Assembly (NCBI GenBank): GCA_045113475.1
Contig: JBGUIY010000164.1
Location: 1-13,660, forward strand
DNA: 13,660 nucleotides
Source: UBA4246 sp045113475
GTDB lineage: Bacteria; Bacillota; Clostridia; Christensenellales; Aristaeellaceae
Reading direction: 5' to 3'
Shown here: one piece after another, positions 1 to 6,468 of the stretch
Numbering within the stretch: the stretch's first letter is position 1
How the letters are laid out: each line of letters begins with the position of its first letter
Program-made: the position numbers and the translations under genes
The notes under the pieces: generated by a model
Databases searched by the model: none
What the model saw: only the letters and a program-made list of their open reading frames with translations
What the model was told of the DNA's origin: nothing

Positions 1-99
1 CGCAATCAGCCAGCGGAAGGGCCCCAGGAAGGAGAGCAGCCGCCGGAGGGCGCCGCGGGCGTCGTTGGGTTTGTACATGATGGAGTCGCGTCTCGCCAT
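1..99 (-). CDS. ABC exporter half-transporter, second subunit (N-terminal fragment)
   Basis: Only the first 33 codons are in the window; the gene continues past position 1. The start ATG (complement of 97-99) follows the TGA of the upstream exporter gene with no gap, and a strong GGGGGAGG ribosome binding site (complement of 108-115) lies 8 bases before it, inside the end of that gene. The visible residues begin MARRDSIMYKPNDARGALRR and continue with a basic, leucine-rich stretch ending in FRWLIA, as in the cytoplasmic lead-in to the first membrane helix of type IV ABC exporters. The upstream subunit has a degenerate ATP site, and such subunits work with a partner that keeps the catalytic glutamate. 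The inference is that this is that partner, of the BmrD/TM288/LmrD kind. No ATPase motif is visible here, so the family call rests on position and N-terminal style. Confidence 0.7.
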   Translation of the reverse strand, partial: MARRDSIMYKPNDARGALRRLLSFLGPFRWLIA

Positions 100-1866
100 T
101 CAGTCCGCCTCCCCCATCTGTGTTTCATGGATCGTCCGGTACACCGGGCAGTTTTCCAGCAGTTCCTCGTGGGTGCCATAGCCGATCATGCGGCCCTCGT
201 CCAGCACGATGATCCTGTCCAGGCTGCGCAGCGAGGACACCCGCTGGGCGATCACGATCATGGTCGTATCCGCGTAATGCTCCCGGATGGCCCGGCGCAG
301 CGCGGAATCGGTGCGGTAATCCAGGGCGGAGGAGCTGTCGTCCAGCACCAGGATCTCCGGATGCGCCGCCAGGGCGCGGGCGATCAGCAGACGCTGCTTC
401 TGCCCGCCGGAAAAGTTCGCGCCGTGGATGACTGCTTTGTGCTCATACTGATCTTCATAGCTTTCCACAAATTCGCCCGCCATGGCGTCCTTCACCGCGG
501 CACGGAGCCTCTCCTCGTCCACATCGCGGCCGAAAGCCACGTTTTCCCGGATCGTATCGGCAAAGATGGCGTCGTTCTGCAGCACCACGCCGAACCTGCG
601 GCGGAGCGCCGGCAGCTCGTAAGTGCGCACGTCCCGGCCGTCCACGAAGATATGGCCCGATTGGGGCTCGTAAAAGCGCATCAGCAGGTTGATGATGGTG
701 GTCTTGCCCGATCCGGTGGCGCCCATGATGCCCAGGGAGCCCCCGCGGGGCAGTTCGAAGTCGATGTCCGTCAGGCACTGCTGCCTGGACGCCCCTGCGA
801 ACCGCGCGTCCCCCGTGCCGGTAGTGCCGGCGTCTCCGTCGTAGCTGAAATGGACGTGGTCGAACACGATGAAGCCCGGGCGGCCGCACACCGCGGCATC
901 GCTTTCCGGCAGACAGGGCAGCGCCTCCTTCTGGTCCACCGCGTCGCGGATACGGTAAGCGGAGGCGTTGGCCTTCGACATCATCATGAAGATGCGGTTC
1001 AGGCCCATCACGCCCATCAGGATCATATTGAAATACGTCAGGAAGGCCAGGATCACCCCCGGCTCCGTCAGCCCGTCGTTGACCCGGCGCGCGCCGATCA
1101 GCACCACCAGGGTCAGGCCCACGTTCAGAAACAGGGTCACGATGGGGCCCGGCAGGGACATGATCATGCCCGCTTTGATGTCCCGGCGCATGGTCTCGTC
1201 GTTCGCCGCGCGGAAGCGCTCCGTTTCGTGCTCCTCCCGGGAAAGCGCCTTGACCACGCGGATGCCGGTGATGTTTTCGCGCATGACGCGCACGATGTCG
1301 TCCATCCCCCGCTGCACCATGTCGTACAGCGGGATGCCGCGCATGGAGATCATGACCACCAGCACGATCAGTATCGGGGCCATAACGCACAGGATCGAGG
1401 CCAGGCCCACGTCCATGGTCAGCGTGATGGCGATGCCGCCGAACAGCATGATGGGTGCGCGGATGCCGATGGTCTGCACTGACTGGATGAAGGACTGCAC
1501 GTTATAGCTGTCCGAGGTCATGCGGGAGATCAGCGAGGGCAGCCCGATGGCATCCATCTGTCCGCCGGACAGATGCAGTGCGGCATGAAAAAGATCCCGC
1601 CTGACCATGAAGGTGGCTTCCTTGGCCGTTTTCACGCTCAGCCGGTTGGCGGTCACGTTCAGAAAGCGCGTCGCGATCGCCAGCGCGATCATCAGCAAAC
1701 CCCAGAGCAGCGCCAGCGCCATCTCTTTGGTGGGCACCACATGGTCGATCAGGTGCTCCATGACGTACGGGATCATCAGCTCCAGCGAAGTCGCCGAAAG
1801 TTTGATCAGCATGACCCCGGCCATCCGGTATTTATACGGATCCAGGTATCGCAGCAGGAATTTCAT
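100..1866 (-). CDS. Heterodimeric ABC exporter subunit with degenerate ATP site
   Basis: A 588-residue half-transporter: six membrane helices (about residues 15-300) followed by an ATPase domain (about 332-575). Visible motifs are Walker A GATGSGKTT (382-390), Q-loop Gln430, signature FSGGQ (485-489) and Walker B ILVLDD (505-510). The residue after the Walker B aspartate is Asp510 instead of the catalytic Glu, and the switch histidine is Gln541 (IAQR). This Asp/Gln pair marks the degenerate-site subunit of heterodimeric multidrug-type exporters such as TM287, BmrC and LmrC. A short Gly/Thr/Ala-rich insert (about 343-360) lies between the aromatic A-loop region and Walker A. The gene starts inside the end of proA by a 4-base ATGA overlap and abuts the next exporter gene, so the two halves are probably co-translated. 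Substrate cannot be told from sequence; drugs, lipids or peptides are all possible. Confident on class, not on substrate. Confidence 0.93.
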   Translation of the reverse strand: MKFLLRYLDPYKYRMAGVMLIKLSATSLELMIPYVMEHLIDHVVPTKEMALALLWGLLMIALAIATRFLNVTANRLSVKTAKEATFMVRRDLFHAALHLSGGQMDAIGLPSLISRMTSDSYNVQSFIQSVQTIGIRAPIMLFGGIAITLTMDVGLASILCVMAPILIVLVVMISMRGIPLYDMVQRGMDDIVRVMRENITGIRVVKALSREEHETERFRAANDETMRRDIKAGMIMSLPGPIVTLFLNVGLTLVVLIGARRVNDGLTEPGVILAFLTYFNMILMGVMGLNRIFMMMSKANASAYRIRDAVDQKEALPCLPESDAAVCGRPGFIVFDHVHFSYDGDAGTTGTGDARFAGASRQQCLTDIDFELPRGGSLGIMGATGSGKTTIINLLMRFYEPQSGHIFVDGRDVRTYELPALRRRFGVVLQNDAIFADTIRENVAFGRDVDEERLRAAVKDAMAGEFVESYEDQYEHKAVIHGANFSGGQKQRLLIARALAAHPEILVLDDSSSALDYRTDSALRRAIREHYADTTMIVIAQRVSSLRSLDRIIVLDEGRMIGYGTHEELLENCPVYRTIHETQMGEAD

Positions 1867-3182
1867 ACTTCACCGGCTGAAAGCGGCCTGTGCGTGAAGC
1901 GGTATGTGCCGTCCAGCGTACCGGCTACGGTCTGTCCGGAGCCCAGAAGCACATACTTATAGGTGCACAGCCCTTCCAGGCCCACAGGCCCGCGGGCGTG
2001 CAGGCGGCTGGTGGAGATGCCCACCTCCGCGCCGAAGCCGTAGCGGTAGCCGTCCGCAAATCGGGTGGAGCAGTTCACGTACACCCCGGCGGAGTCCACG
2101 TGCCGGACGAAATACTCTTTCGCTGCTTCATCCTGCGTGACGATCGCGTCGGTATGGTGAGATCCGTAACGGTTGATGTGCGCCACCGCCTCCTCCACGC
2201 TGTCCACCATTTTGATGGACAGCACGGGCGCCAGGTATTCCGTCCTCCAGTCTTCCTCCGAGGCGGGCTCGCTGCCGATGGCTGCCTGCACCGCCTCATC
2301 GCCCAGCAGGCGCACGCCCTTTTCGCGGAGGGCCTTTGCCACGGATGGCAGGATGGTGTTCAGCACCGACCGGTGCACCAGCAGCGTTTCGATGGCGTTG
2401 CAGACCGCGTAGGCCTGGGTCTTCGCGTCCACCGTCACGCGCACCGCCATTTCCGGGTCAGCCCCGGCATCCAAGTACAGATGGCACAGCCCGTCCGCAT
2501 GGCCCATGACGGGGATATGGGTATGCTCCATGATGTAGCGCACGAAGGCGTTGCTGCCGCGCGGGATGATCAGGTCGATATCCTCCTCCAGTGAGAGCAT
2601 GGCCGTCACGTCGTCCCGGGTATGCAGCAGCCCCGCCCAGCCGGCCGGGATGCCTGCGCCCTGCGCCGCGCTGTCCAGCGCCTGAAACAGCGCCGTATTG
2701 GTACGCTCCGCCTCACGGCCGCCCTTGAGCAGGACTGAGTTGCCGCTTTTCAGGGCCAGGGACGCGATCTGCACCAGCGCGTCGGGACGGCTCTCGAACA
2801 CGATGCCCAGCACGCCGATGGGGCAGCTGACCCGGTACAGATCCAGCCCCGGGGTCAGTTCCCGCGCCAGCAGCGTGCGGTTGAGGGGATCCTCCAGTGA
2901 CGCCAGCGCATGCAGGCCGTCGATCAGCTGGTCGATCTTTTTATCGTTCAGCTCCAGGCGGCTGAGCAGCGGCGCGTCCAGATCCGCCGCGCGGGCCGCC
3001 GCAAGATCGGCCTGATTCTCCTTTACCAGCAGCGCCCGTTCCCGGTCCAGCGCTTCCGCCATCGCGCCGAGGGCCCGGTTGCGCTGTTCCAGCGGCGTTG
3101 CCGACAGCTCCCTGGAGGCTTCCCGCGCCATCCGCGCGATCTGCGCTACCGTCATTTCACTTGTGTTCGTATGAGCTTCCAT
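1863..3182 (-). CDS. proA: Gamma-glutamyl phosphate reductase (proline biosynthesis)
   Basis: ProA reduces L-glutamyl 5-phosphate to glutamate 5-semialdehyde with NADPH in the cytoplasm, the second step of proline synthesis. The protein is an aldehyde dehydrogenase superfamily member. The segment with KTQAYAVCNAIETLLVH places the catalytic Cys at residue 261, and ESRPDALVQIASLALKSGN (about 130-148) and the LLKGGREAERTN region are typical ProA blocks. With the start chosen here it is 439 residues, slightly longer than the usual 415-420 because of a C-terminal tail. I chose the ATG at 3180-3182 because GGGGGAG precedes it at normal spacing; a longer frame from a TTG at 3224 has no ribosome binding site. 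The usual partner proB (glutamate 5-kinase) is not beside it. Instead its stop overlaps the start of an ABC exporter gene (ATGA), an unusual pairing. Confidence 0.95.
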   Translation of the reverse strand: MEAHTNTSEMTVAQIARMAREASRELSATPLEQRNRALGAMAEALDRERALLVKENQADLAAARAADLDAPLLSRLELNDKKIDQLIDGLHALASLEDPLNRTLLARELTPGLDLYRVSCPIGVLGIVFESRPDALVQIASLALKSGNSVLLKGGREAERTNTALFQALDSAAQGAGIPAGWAGLLHTRDDVTAMLSLEEDIDLIIPRGSNAFVRYIMEHTHIPVMGHADGLCHLYLDAGADPEMAVRVTVDAKTQAYAVCNAIETLLVHRSVLNTILPSVAKALREKGVRLLGDEAVQAAIGSEPASEEDWRTEYLAPVLSIKMVDSVEEAVAHINRYGSHHTDAIVTQDEAAKEYFVRHVDSAGVYVNCSTRFADGYRYGFGAEVGISTSRLHARGPVGLEGLCTYKYVLLGSGQTVAGTLDGTYRFTHRPLSAGEV

Positions 3183-3188
3183 GCCTGA

Positions 3189-3197
3189 CTCCCCCTT
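3189..3197 (-). promoter_or_regulatory. Ribosome binding site that decides the proA start
   Basis: The minus strand reads AAGGGGGAG here, 6 bases before the ATG at 3180-3182. It supports the 439-residue start over the in-frame TTG at 3224 and the ATG at 3218, neither of which has a purine-rich site in front. Confidence 0.75.
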
Positions 3198-3223
3198 CAG
3201 CATCCGATATATCGCCATGATCA

Positions 3224-3252
3224 AAGATAAACCAAAATCGAAAAAAAAGCAA
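3224..3252 (-). promoter_or_regulatory. Weak candidate promoter for proA
   Basis: On the minus strand TTGCTT (3247-3252) and TATCTT (3224-3229) are separated by 17 bases, 24 bases before the ribosome binding site. The match to the sigma-A consensus is poor (3 of 6 and 4 of 6), and a TTGACC nearby has no well-spaced -10 box. This is the best candidate in the divergent proA/yfbR gap, not a firm call. Confidence 0.25.
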
Positions 3253-3309
3253 CGGTCAAACCAGCCGGTTCAGAAAAATATGCGCAAAGAAAACAGTGAG
3301 AAAACCATC

Positions 3310-3338
3310 TTGAAAAATCCACCCGTATCATATAAAAT
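3310..3338 (+). promoter_or_regulatory. Sigma-A-type promoter of the yfbR-like gene
   Basis: TTGAAA (3310-3315) and TAAAAT (3333-3338) each match the consensus at 5 of 6 positions and are separated by 17 bases. The predicted transcript start near 3345 leaves a leader of about 45 bases that contains AAGGAG (3376-3381), 7 bases before the ATG at 3389. Confidence 0.75.
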
Positions 3339-3388
3339 AAAACTCCGCCGCCGCACAGGGACGGACGACCGATACAAGGAGCAGGACG

Positions 3389-3982
3389 ATGCTTTACCAC
3401 TTTTTTGCTTATATCAACCGCATGAAGTATATCAACCGCTGGGGCCTGATGCGCAACACCATGCCGGAAAACGACACTGAGCACGCCGCCCAAACCGCCA
3501 TGATCGCGCATGCGCTGGCAGTCCTGGCCAACGAGCGCCACGGCGGGCATTACGACGCCGGCCAGGTGATGGCACTGGCATTGTATCACGACGCCAGCGA
3601 GGTCATCACCGGCGACATGCCCACCCCGGTCAAGCACAACAACCCCCAGCTCAAGCAGGAATACCGCCGCCTGGAGCAGATCGCCAACCAGCGCCTGCTT
3701 TCCATGCTGCCCGACGACCTGCGGAAAGCCTATACCCCGCTGATCGCCCATGACGAATCCTCGCCCGAATGGAAGCTGGTCAAGGCCGCAGACAAGATCA
3801 GTGCTTACATCAAGTGCATCGAGGAAAAGAAGGCCGGCAACACTGAATTCGAGAACGCCGCCTACACCATCCGCTCCTCCATCGACCGCATCGAACTGCC
3901 AGAGGTACGCGACTTCATGCGCGAGTGCGTGCCCGGCTTCGGGATGACGCTGGACGAGATCTCCCAGGGAGAGACGATTTAA
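3389..3982 (+). CDS. yfbR: YfbR-type HD-domain 5'-deoxynucleotidase
   Basis: A 197-residue cytoplasmic HD phosphohydrolase, close in length and order of motifs to E. coli YfbR (199 residues), which removes the 5' phosphate from deoxyribonucleoside monophosphates and so tunes dNTP pools. The characteristic N-terminus HFFAYINRMKYINRWGLMRN is present, with Arg17 and Trp18 matching the YfbR base/sugar-binding pair. Metal ligands are visible at His32 (EH), His67-Asp68 (YHDASE) and Asp135 (KAADK); Glu71 and Asp76 (GDMPTPVK) match the catalytic acid region. The ATG has AAGGAG 7 bases upstream and its own promoter. It stands alone, divergent from proA and convergent with the next gene 42 bases away, with no clear terminator between them. 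Family assignment is firm; substrate range is inferred from the family. Confidence 0.93.
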   Translation: MLYHFFAYINRMKYINRWGLMRNTMPENDTEHAAQTAMIAHALAVLANERHGGHYDAGQVMALALYHDASEVITGDMPTPVKHNNPQLKQEYRRLEQIANQRLLSMLPDDLRKAYTPLIAHDESSPEWKLVKAADKISAYIKCIEEKKAGNTEFENAAYTIRSSIDRIELPEVRDFMRECVPGFGMTLDEISQGETI

Positions 3983-4024
3983 AAGTGGAATGTGAAGAGG
4001 GAACGCTTTTGATACTGTAAAGAC

Positions 4025-4303
4025 TTAGCGAATAATCACCCCCATTGCTGCATAAGTTGCATTTGCCTCAATTGTAAATGCTATGGCGATTATTGAAACA
4101 AATAGAGATGTATATACTAACATACGTCTTTTTAATTCATGGTTTCTTAGCTTTTTAATCAGACAAATCAAGGCAAAGATGAAGGCTATAGCATCAATAA
4201 TTCCATAATGACCAAAATGAGAAGGATAAGAAAAATCTGAGCATGTGAGCAATGCAATGATAGATACAACTAAAGAGATGATTTCAAGTGGTATTTTTTT
4301 CAT
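4025..4303 (-). CDS. Small three-helix membrane protein, function unknown
   Basis: I do not recognise this 92-residue protein. Its sequence is strongly hydrophobic with three likely membrane helices, at about residues 5-22, 33-50 and 62-78. The second helix is followed by a basic stretch (KKLRNHELKRR, 50-60), which would sit on the cytoplasmic side. There are no cysteine pairs, charged helix motifs or lipobox to suggest a job. Evidence that it is real: a good promoter at 4358-4387, an AGGGAGG site at 4317-4323 (13 bases before the ATG, rather far), and an in-frame stop just upstream fixing this as the first usable start. Codons are A/T-ending, unlike all neighbours, which fits horizontal origin. 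It is convergent with yfbR. It could be an orphan immunity-like or stress membrane protein, but nothing visible decides this. Confidence 0.7.
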   Translation of the reverse strand: MKKIPLEIISLVVSIIALLTCSDFSYPSHFGHYGIIDAIAFIFALICLIKKLRNHELKRRMLVYTSLFVSIIAIAFTIEANATYAAMGVIIR

Positions 4304-4357
4304 ATGTTGTCATCAACCTCCCTAATTGTTAATGCATACCCCACGTATCTTAGATAT

Positions 4358-4387
4358 ATTCTACCATTACTGTTCGATTCACGTCAA
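4358..4387 (-). promoter_or_regulatory. Promoter of the 92-residue membrane protein gene
   Basis: The minus strand reads TTGACG (4382-4387) and TAGAAT (4358-4363), each 5 of 6 to consensus, with an 18-base spacer. The transcript would start near 4350 and reach the ATG at 4303 after about 47 bases, including the AGGGAGG site. Confidence 0.65.
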
Positions 4388-4453
4388 CGATCTGGCAGAT
4401 ATCACATTGTAAATCTTATAGAATCATATTTCGTTCCGTTGCACGTAAAATAA

Positions 4454-4468
4454 CCAGCTTATCGCTGG
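4454..4468 (-). terminator. Short hairpin with T-rich tail (candidate terminator)
   Basis: On the minus strand CCAGC, a 5-base loop and GCTGG are followed by TTATTTTA. The 5-bp stem is short but the tail is suitable. It lies 120 bases past the stop of the last opp-operon gene and before the promoter of the next gene, where a backup terminator would be expected. Confidence 0.4.
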
Positions 4469-4506
4469 CGTCATGAAAAAAGTGTAGGCTGTCATATATT
4501 GAATAG

Positions 4507-4541
4507 CCCTCATCAGACAGGAAATTTCTGAATGATGAGGG
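4507..4541 (-). terminator. Nine-bp hairpin downstream of the opp operon
   Basis: CCCTCATCA (4507-4515) pairs perfectly with TGATGAGGG (4533-4541). The loop between them contains a second small inverted repeat around GAAATTTC. It lies 48 bases past the stop codon of the chagasin-like gene. The tail on the minus strand is only moderately T-rich (CTATTCAATATAT); the plus-strand tail is similar. Likely the end of the operon transcript, or a 3'-end stabiliser followed by the hairpin at 4454-4468. Confidence 0.55.
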
Positions 4542-4589
4542 TAATTTAATATACTCCGGTTTTTGTGCTTTGCTAGCAATTGCTCTATG

Positions 4590-5333
4590 CTATTCTTCTT
4601 CGCCAAACAGTTCCCTGATTGCTGCCTGAAAGTCACTGTAGTGTTCGGGGAAGCTGTTGCTGCCGTGGGCAGTCACGGCATAGCCGTTTTCATACACGAT
4701 TTCGAGGTTGAAATCCTCACCGTCCAGCACGCCTCGCCGGGACTTGCTGAAGCCATTCCAGGCGTTGATATTGTATTCGGCAACGAGGTTTTCCATCTTT
4801 TCCGCCATGGCGGGGTCGGCCGGGGTCTCCGGGCCGTCGTTCAGGCTCACGAAGATCTCCCCACTGTCCTCGCGGCGGAGAATAAAAGTGCAGGGCCGCA
4901 TGTATCCGCCGTAGGTAAAAAAGAAGGATCTGATCCTCCCGCGGGACGACATATCAGGTTCCAGCATTTCCACACCCCAGATCATCACGTTGAGGGCATC
5001 GTCCACAGTCAGCCTGTACACGAGAGTGCACAGCGGCGCTGCCGGAGCGTCGATGTCCATATAGAGGAAACGCACAGCGGTGGTGCCGGGCTCCAGGCCT
5101 TTCAGATGGACCCACTGCGTGCCGCCGGTGCCGGTCAGGCCCAGTTCGTGGCTGTCGGCGTATTCTTTCGTTCTGATGGCCAGGAGGTCCTCGTCTCCGA
5201 CGACCGTGTCCCAGCAATGATTGCCATCGTTTTCGAAGGGCAGGTACAGGTCCACCTCATTCGCGGCGGAGGCTGACGCTGTCACTGCAGCGATGGCCAG
5301 CATGAGCAGCGCCAGACACAAACAGCGTTTCAT
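4590..5333 (-). CDS. Secreted chagasin (I42)-like protein with unknown C-terminal domain
   Basis: A 247-residue exported protein. Residues 1-24 form a signal peptide (MKRC, a hydrophobic core, then ASASA/AN as a type I cleavage site); there is no lipobox. Residues about 27-112 resemble the chagasin/I42 cysteine-peptidase inhibitor fold: the GTGGTQ motif at 68-73, then LEPGTTAVRFLY (80-91), match the family's GxGG loop and following strands. The other two inhibitor loops are altered: NPTTG reads NDGNH (36-40), and the RPW loop reads MDIDAP (92-97). Residues about 118-245 form a separate domain I cannot name, with NAWNGFSKS (190-198), LDGEDFNLEI (203-212) and a GSNSFPEHYSDF stretch (224-235). 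It starts 13 bases after alr with GGGAGG in front and closes the operon. It could inhibit a peptidase or use the fold for another binding task. Confidence 0.75.
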   Translation of the reverse strand: MKRCLCLALLMLAIAAVTASASAANEVDLYLPFENDGNHCWDTVVGDEDLLAIRTKEYADSHELGLTGTGGTQWVHLKGLEPGTTAVRFLYMDIDAPAAPLCTLVYRLTVDDALNVMIWGVEMLEPDMSSRGRIRSFFFTYGGYMRPCTFILRREDSGEIFVSLNDGPETPADPAMAEKMENLVAEYNINAWNGFSKSRRGVLDGEDFNLEIVYENGYAVTAHGSNSFPEHYSDFQAAIRELFGEEE

Positions 5334-5346
5334 CGTGACCCTCCCG

Positions 5347-6468
5347 TCAGGAGTTCAGGTAGATGCGCGGCACCCTGGGCCCGATGCAGGCGGTGACGCC
5401 GTTGCGGTTCAGGTGCCCCCAGTCCGCCAGCTCGTTGAGCGTGATACCATCACCCAGCAGGACCGCGGTATCCCCGGCACTGACGTCCGGGTTGTCCGTC
5501 ACGTCCACCATCATCTGGTCCATGCAGATGAGCCCCAGCACCTTCGCCCGCCGTCCGCGGATCTCCACCTCGCCAACGCCGGACAGGGAGCGGGCGTAGC
5601 CGTCCACATAACCCACAGAGAGCGTCGCCACGCGGGTATCCCGGGCAAGGGGCGTTTCATCGTATCCGATGCCCTCCCCCGCCGGCACCATGGCCACGCG
5701 GGTGACCCGCGCGCAGAACCGGCCCACCGCTTTGCGGCGGTCAAAGTGCTCGTAAGCAGGCGGCACGTTGCCGTACAGGAAAGCGCCGACGCGCACAGCG
5801 TCATACTGCCATTCGGGGTAGCGCACGAGACCGATGGAATCCAGCAGGTGCACGACCGGGAAACGGTATCCCGCCTGCTCCAGCCGGCCCTTCATCGCCT
5901 CGAACAGTTCGTGCTGGGCAATGGACTGCTCACGGCTGCGCAGCGCCAGGTGGCTGTACAGACCTTCATAGATGAGGCCCTCTTTCTTCATATGCGGGAT
6001 CAGGGCGTCCACGCCGGTAAAGCCCAGCCGGTGCAGGCCTGTGTCGAGCTTGATATGGATGTAGGCCGGGCGGCTCTGCAGCTGCGCGATCCGGCTCAGC
6101 TGAATCAGCTTCTCTGCTGATCCGACCGTGACGCGGATGCGGTTCAGGATGCATGTCTCCAGCTCGCAGTCCGCCGGTTCGCCCAGGCACAGCACCCGGA
6201 TATCCTCCGGCAGCACACCGAGTATTTCCAACGCCTCCGGTACCGTCGCCACCGCGAAGAAACGCACGCCTTCGCCGTACAGTGCCCTGGCCACCGGCAC
6301 CGCGCCGTAGCCGTAGGCATTCGCCTTGAGCACGCAGATCATCTGCGCTCCCGGCGCCAGCAGGCTGTGGGCCTCCCGGTAATTGCAGAGCAGCGCCCCC
6401 AAGTCCACCTCCAGCCAAGCGCGGGCCTTCAGGCGCTCTTCTTCCTGTTTCACGATTTCCTTCATCAT
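5347..6468 (-). CDS. alr: Alanine racemase family enzyme, possible Ser/Ala racemase
   Basis: A 373-residue PLP-dependent fold-type III racemase, a normal length for Alr, cytoplasmic. The PLP lysine is Lys48 in VLKANAYGYG, the opposite-face catalytic tyrosine is Tyr269 (GIGYDET), and LDTGLHRLGF, VRVGAFLYG and CMDQMMVD are standard blocks. The family interconverts L- and D-alanine for peptidoglycan. Odd point: aligned on the C-terminal RVPR motif, the position of Geobacillus Tyr354 is Asn356. That residue is known to control substrate choice, and VanT serine racemases carry Asn there. So D-serine formation is possible. Unlike VanT there is no membrane domain. The ATG overlaps the oppF stop (ATGA) and a second ATG follows at once; the secreted I42-like gene follows 13 bases downstream. 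Location inside a peptide-importer operon suggests it handles imported amino acids or supplies D-residues. Confidence 0.93.
   Translation of the reverse strand: MMKEIVKQEEERLKARAWLEVDLGALLCNYREAHSLLAPGAQMICVLKANAYGYGAVPVARALYGEGVRFFAVATVPEALEILGVLPEDIRVLCLGEPADCELETCILNRIRVTVGSAEKLIQLSRIAQLQSRPAYIHIKLDTGLHRLGFTGVDALIPHMKKEGLIYEGLYSHLALRSREQSIAQHELFEAMKGRLEQAGYRFPVVHLLDSIGLVRYPEWQYDAVRVGAFLYGNVPPAYEHFDRRKAVGRFCARVTRVAMVPAGEGIGYDETPLARDTRVATLSVGYVDGYARSLSGVGEVEIRGRRAKVLGLICMDQMMVDVTDNPDVSAGDTAVLLGDGITLNELADWGHLNRNGVTACIGPRVPRIYLNS

Larger units (their letters stand above)
3983..4589. other. AT-rich pocket in a GC-rich window
   Basis: Base composition drops abruptly between the yfbR-like gene and the end of the opp operon. 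By hand count, 4081-4140 has 16 G/C in 60, while 3541-3600 inside yfbR has 39 in 60. The pocket holds one small membrane protein gene, its promoter and two hairpins. It may be a recently acquired insertion, but I see no flanking direct repeats, integrase or tRNA end. Confidence 0.7.

Noticed and set aside
127..1482. A 451-codon plus-strand frame opposite the ABC exporter gene
   Set aside because: Same reasons: shadow composition (His, Gln, Ala, Asp-rich) and a complete ABC exporter on the other strand.
3183..3224. Longer proA start at the TTG at 3224 (453 residues)
   Set aside because: No ribosome binding site precedes it, while the ATG at 3182 has AAGGGGGAG at good spacing.
4424..4636. A 70-codon minus-strand frame overlapping the end of the chagasin-like gene
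   Set aside because: It starts inside the preceding gene in another frame, runs through both hairpins, and has no ribosome binding site or recognisable protein features.
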